DNA of 64,000 nt from Clostridia bacterium (GTDB lineage Bacteria > Bacillota > Clostridia > Oscillospirales > CAG-272): the NCBI GenBank assembly GCA_017463485.1, contig JAFTPD010000007.1, positions 62,001 to 126,000 of the forward strand, written 5' to 3'. Below, one piece after another: positions 61,391 to 64,000 of the stretch; position 1 is the first letter of the stretch, and each line of letters opens with the position of its first letter. The notes under the pieces are model-generated. The model made no database searches and had not been told where the DNA came from. It saw only the letters and a program-made list of their open reading frames with translations. The translations under genes were made by a program, and so were the position numbers.

Positions 61391-63532
61391 ATGTACAGCA
61401 TCACAAGTTCCGAAATGGAATTCAAGAACTACAAGAAGTTTGAGTACAACTTTGCAGGCAGACCTCTTGTAATCGAAACGGGCAAGGTAGCAGGCCTTGC
61501 AAACGGCTCTTGCCTTGCAAGATACGGTGAGACCGCAGTTCTTTGCTGCGCTACCGCATCCGAAAAACCCCGCGACGGTATTGATTTTCTCCCTCTGTCC
61601 GTAGACTTTGACGAGAGAATGTACGCTGCAGGTAAGATCCCCGGCGGCTACCTCAAAAGAGAGGGACGTCCTTCCGAGAAAGCGATTCTTACCGCTCGCG
61701 TTATTGACCGTCCTATCCGCCCTCTTTTCCCGAAGGATCTGCGTAACGATATCGCTCTTACCCTTACCGTAATGTCCCTCGATCCCGACTGCTCCGCAGA
61801 GATCACCGCAATGGTTGGCGCGTCTATCGCTCTTTCCATCTCGGATATTCCGTGGAACGGACCTATCGGCGGCGTATTTATGGGACTTTGCGACGGTCAA
61901 ATCGTAGTAAACCCCACCGAAGCGCAGAGAAAGGTGAGCGATCTTGAGCTTACCGTTGCCGCTTCCATGGAAAAGGTAGTTATGATAGAGGCAGGCGCAC
62001 GCGAGGTTGACGACGATACTATGTACGACGCAATTATGCAGGCGCATGAGGAGATCAAGGGACTTCTCGGCTTCATCAACGGCATTATCGCCGAGATCGG
62101 TAAGCCCAAGTTCGACTATCCCTCGGGCGACCTCGACCACGATATGTTCGACAAGATCTTCGACTTCTGCGAGAAGGACGTTATGGCGGCGCTTGACACC
62201 GACGACAAGAACGTAAGAGACGCAAGAATGGTGCCCGTTAAGGACGCTATCCTTGAAAAGTTCTCCGAGGAGTATCCCGATCTGCCCACACAGATGGAGG
62301 AGCTTGTTTACAAGATCCAAAAGAAGATCGTTCGCCGCTGGCTGCTTGTTGATAAGAAGCGTGTTGACGGACGAGCTATGAATCAGATCCGTCCCCTCAC
62401 CTCCGAGGTAGGACTTCTGCCTCGCGCTCACGGCTCGGGACTCTTTACCCGAGGTCAGACGCAGGTGCTTACCGTTGCGACTCTCGGCACTCTTTCCGAG
62501 GCACAGATGCTTGACGGTATGGACAGCGAGACCTCCAAGAGATATATGCATCATTACAATATGCCCGGCTTCTCCACAGGTGAAGCAAAGGCAGTTCGCT
62601 CTCCCGGACGCCGCGAGATCGGTCACGGCGCACTTGCAGAGCGCTCTCTCGTTCCCGTTCTTCCCTCCGAGGAGGAATTCCCCTACGCTATCCGTCTTGT
62701 TTCCGACGTAGTTTCCTCTAACGGTTCTACCTCTCAGGGCTCCGTTTGCGGATCTACCCTCGCACTTATGGACGCAGGCGTTCCGATCAAGGCTCCCGTT
62801 GCAGGTATTTCCTGCGGTCTTATCACCGACGAGGACGGTAGCTGGGATACCATGATCGACATTCAGGGACTTGAAGATTTCTACGGCGATATGGACTTCA
62901 AGGTTGCGGGAACTCACAAGGGTATCACCTCCATTCAGATGGACCTTAAGGTTGACGGACTTACTCCCGAGATCATCAGACAGGCACTCGATCAGACTCA
63001 CGCAGGCCGTGACTATATCATCGACGAGGTACTTCTCAAGGCTATCCCCGCACCCCGTGCAGAGGTTTCCAAGTACGCTCCTAAGATGACTACCATGAAG
63101 ATCGACCCCGACAAGATCCGCGAGGTTATCGGTAAGGGCGGCGCTGTTATTCAGAAGATCGTTGCCGATACGGGCGCTAAGATCGACATTGAGGATGACG
63201 GTACTATCCACATCGCGGCTGTAAACGGTGAGCAGGCAGAGGCGGCACACGCTGCTATCGCGGCTATCGTATTTGAGCCCGAGGTAGGCTGCACCTACAA
63301 CGCAAAGGTAGTAAAGATCCTTGCAAGCAAGGACAAGCCTAACGAGGATATCGGATGCTTCGTTGAGTACGCACCCGGTAAGGACGGTATGGTTCACATC
63401 TCCAAGATCTGCAACCGCCGTATCAATAAGGTTACCGACGCGGGCATCGACGTAGGCTCTGAGGTCAAGGTCAAGTACATGGGTCTTGACAAGAAGGGAA
63501 GAATGGACTTCTCTATTAAGGATGCGGAATAA
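61391..63532 (+). CDS. pnp: Polyribonucleotide nucleotidyltransferase (PNPase)
   Basis: This 713-residue 3'-5' exoribonuclease degrades RNA phosphorolytically. Two RNase PH-like domains are separated by a helical linker; the second contains FTRGQTQVL and SNGSTSQGSVCGSTLALMDAGVP. The KH domain (VIGKGGAVIQKI) and S1 domain (MVHISKICNRRI) are at the C-terminus. The 207-nt gap from rpsO includes GC-rich stems (about 61300-61340). A GGAGG ribosome site precedes the ATG. Confidence 0.97.
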   Translation: MYSITSSEMEFKNYKKFEYNFAGRPLVIETGKVAGLANGSCLARYGETAVLCCATASEKPRDGIDFLPLSVDFDERMYAAGKIPGGYLKREGRPSEKAILTARVIDRPIRPLFPKDLRNDIALTLTVMSLDPDCSAEITAMVGASIALSISDIPWNGPIGGVFMGLCDGQIVVNPTEAQRKVSDLELTVAASMEKVVMIEAGAREVDDDTMYDAIMQAHEEIKGLLGFINGIIAEIGKPKFDYPSGDLDHDMFDKIFDFCEKDVMAALDTDDKNVRDARMVPVKDAILEKFSEEYPDLPTQMEELVYKIQKKIVRRWLLVDKKRVDGRAMNQIRPLTSEVGLLPRAHGSGLFTRGQTQVLTVATLGTLSEAQMLDGMDSETSKRYMHHYNMPGFSTGEAKAVRSPGRREIGHGALAERSLVPVLPSEEEFPYAIRLVSDVVSSNGSTSQGSVCGSTLALMDAGVPIKAPVAGISCGLITDEDGSWDTMIDIQGLEDFYGDMDFKVAGTHKGITSIQMDLKVDGLTPEIIRQALDQTHAGRDYIIDEVLLKAIPAPRAEVSKYAPKMTTMKIDPDKIREVIGKGGAVIQKIVADTGAKIDIEDDGTIHIAAVNGEQAEAAHAAIAAIVFEPEVGCTYNAKVVKILASKDKPNEDIGCFVEYAPGKDGMVHISKICNRRINKVTDAGIDVGSEVKVKYMGLDKKGRMDFSIKDAE

Positions 63533-63637
63533 AATTTGACTTACATCGCCGAGGAGAGCAGTTCCGTTCCCCTCGGCGAGTATTGCCTTTGGATGAATTG
63601 CCGCTATCGGGCGCGCGGCGGAAAGGAAAACGTTTTT

Positions 63638-64000
63638 ATGAGTATGAATAAGGATTTTCACGGTTTTAATACCGTAAACAACAGCAATCTTCCCAGAAGG
63701 GAGAGAAAGGCGCGCCAACAGAGAGTGGCTATTCTTGCCGCTTTTGCGGTGCTTGCACTTATGCTTATCATAGGTGTGGCTATCATTATCAGCTCACTGT
63801 CGGACGGTAAAAACGGCGGCGAGCTTGAAAGCAACGACAACAATTATGAGAATTCGGAGCTCATGGATGCGGCGAAGGATATCGTTTACGCTTCCGTGAC
63901 CTTGTCGGATGCAGACGCAAAAAAGGGTACGCTCGTGCTGGTCGACAGAGAACATGCTTACAGCTTCCCCGAGGATAACACGCATCTTGCACGTATATTC
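63638..64000 (+). CDS. N-terminal part of a membrane-anchored protein (3' end outside window)
   Basis: The first 121 residues are visible. A basic cytoplasmic end (RREKARQQR-type region) is followed by a hydrophobic anchor at about residues 34-55 and an acidic linker. The last part, KGTLVLVDREHAYSFPEDN, resembles the start of extracytoplasmic carboxypeptidase-type proteins (VanY/M15-like) of Clostridia, but this is tentative. The ATG follows GAAAGGAAAA. Confidence 0.6.
   Translation, partial: MSMNKDFHGFNTVNNSNLPRRERKARQQRVAILAAFAVLALMLIIGVAIIISSLSDGKNGGELESNDNNYENSELMDAAKDIVYASVTLSDADAKKGTLVLVDREHAYSFPEDNTHLARIF

Noticed and set aside
61343-63718. A 791-codon minus-strand open frame opposite pnp
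   Set aside because: Same reason: pnp is unmistakable on the plus strand, and the antisense translation is low-complexity and matches no family.

Overview
The window reads as a chromosomal, origin-proximal segment of an anaerobic gut-type Firmicute, probably a clostridial (Oscillospiraceae-like) species. The reasons are an electron-bifurcating NfnAB pair, a single-chain pyruvate:ferredoxin oxidoreductase, sigma-A promoters, strong AGGAGG-type ribosome sites, a DUF370 (RemB) gene between recF and gyrB, and intergenic repeats of a type I associate with such genomes. No 16S or 23S rRNA is present, so the genus cannot be fixed.

Layout. 1-8277 (+): the end of a probable GldG-like ABC-transporter component, a DUF4340 protein, then def-fmt-zinc peptidase-rsmB-rlmN-membrane protein, closed by a two-way terminator. 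8338-10554 (-): a large lipoprotein. 10956-23074 (+): CCA-adding enzyme, then the arginine run argC-argJ-argB-argD-argF-carA-carB. 23300-24712 (+): pyruvate kinase. 24757-28433 (-): an RpiB-like protein, a membrane protein behind a structured leader, and nfnA-nfnB. 28874-29037 (-): tRNA-Tyr and tRNA-Thr. 29252-32860: a membrane protein, an XRE regulator with a glycine-pentapeptide repeat domain, and a lipoprotein. 32862-44433 (-): mreC-mreD-gyrA and dnaA-dnaN-recF-remB-gyrB. 44434-52721: non-coding and accessory material, a candidate structured RNA, a ribbon-helix-helix/SLOG divergent pair, copA and the pyruvate:ferredoxin oxidoreductase. 53022-58925 (+): mnmG-rsmG-(three parS sites)-parA-parB-serS. 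59120-64000 (+): a membrane protein, a GATase-1 hydrolase, rpsO-pnp, and the start of a membrane-anchored protein.

The most unusual system is the carbamoyl-phosphate synthetase. The small subunit (CarA) has lost its glutaminase nucleophile (Cys to Gly) and catalytic His (to Asp), while its fold and neighbours look intact. The large subunit (CarB) is fused in frame to a complete diaminopimelate-epimerase domain (DapF), which itself lacks the first of its two catalytic cysteines (Cys to Ala) and keeps the second. This suggests an ammonia-dependent carbamoyl-phosphate synthetase carrying a repurposed DapF fold, inside an arginine cluster preceded by ArgR-box-like operators.

Other points of note: a promoter-stem-terminator cassette at 45276-45470 that looks like an uncharacterised small RNA; a long folded leader with a terminator hairpin before a small membrane protein (25853-26134); two clusters of TTTTCCACA DnaA-like boxes, the denser one between gyrB and mreC and not beside dnaA; natural substitutions at both GyrA quinolone hot spots; a 58-bp direct repeat made of the tRNA-Tyr 3' end; several dispersed repeat families; and replacement of the usual rpmH-rnpA-yidC-jag-mnmE block by accessory genes.
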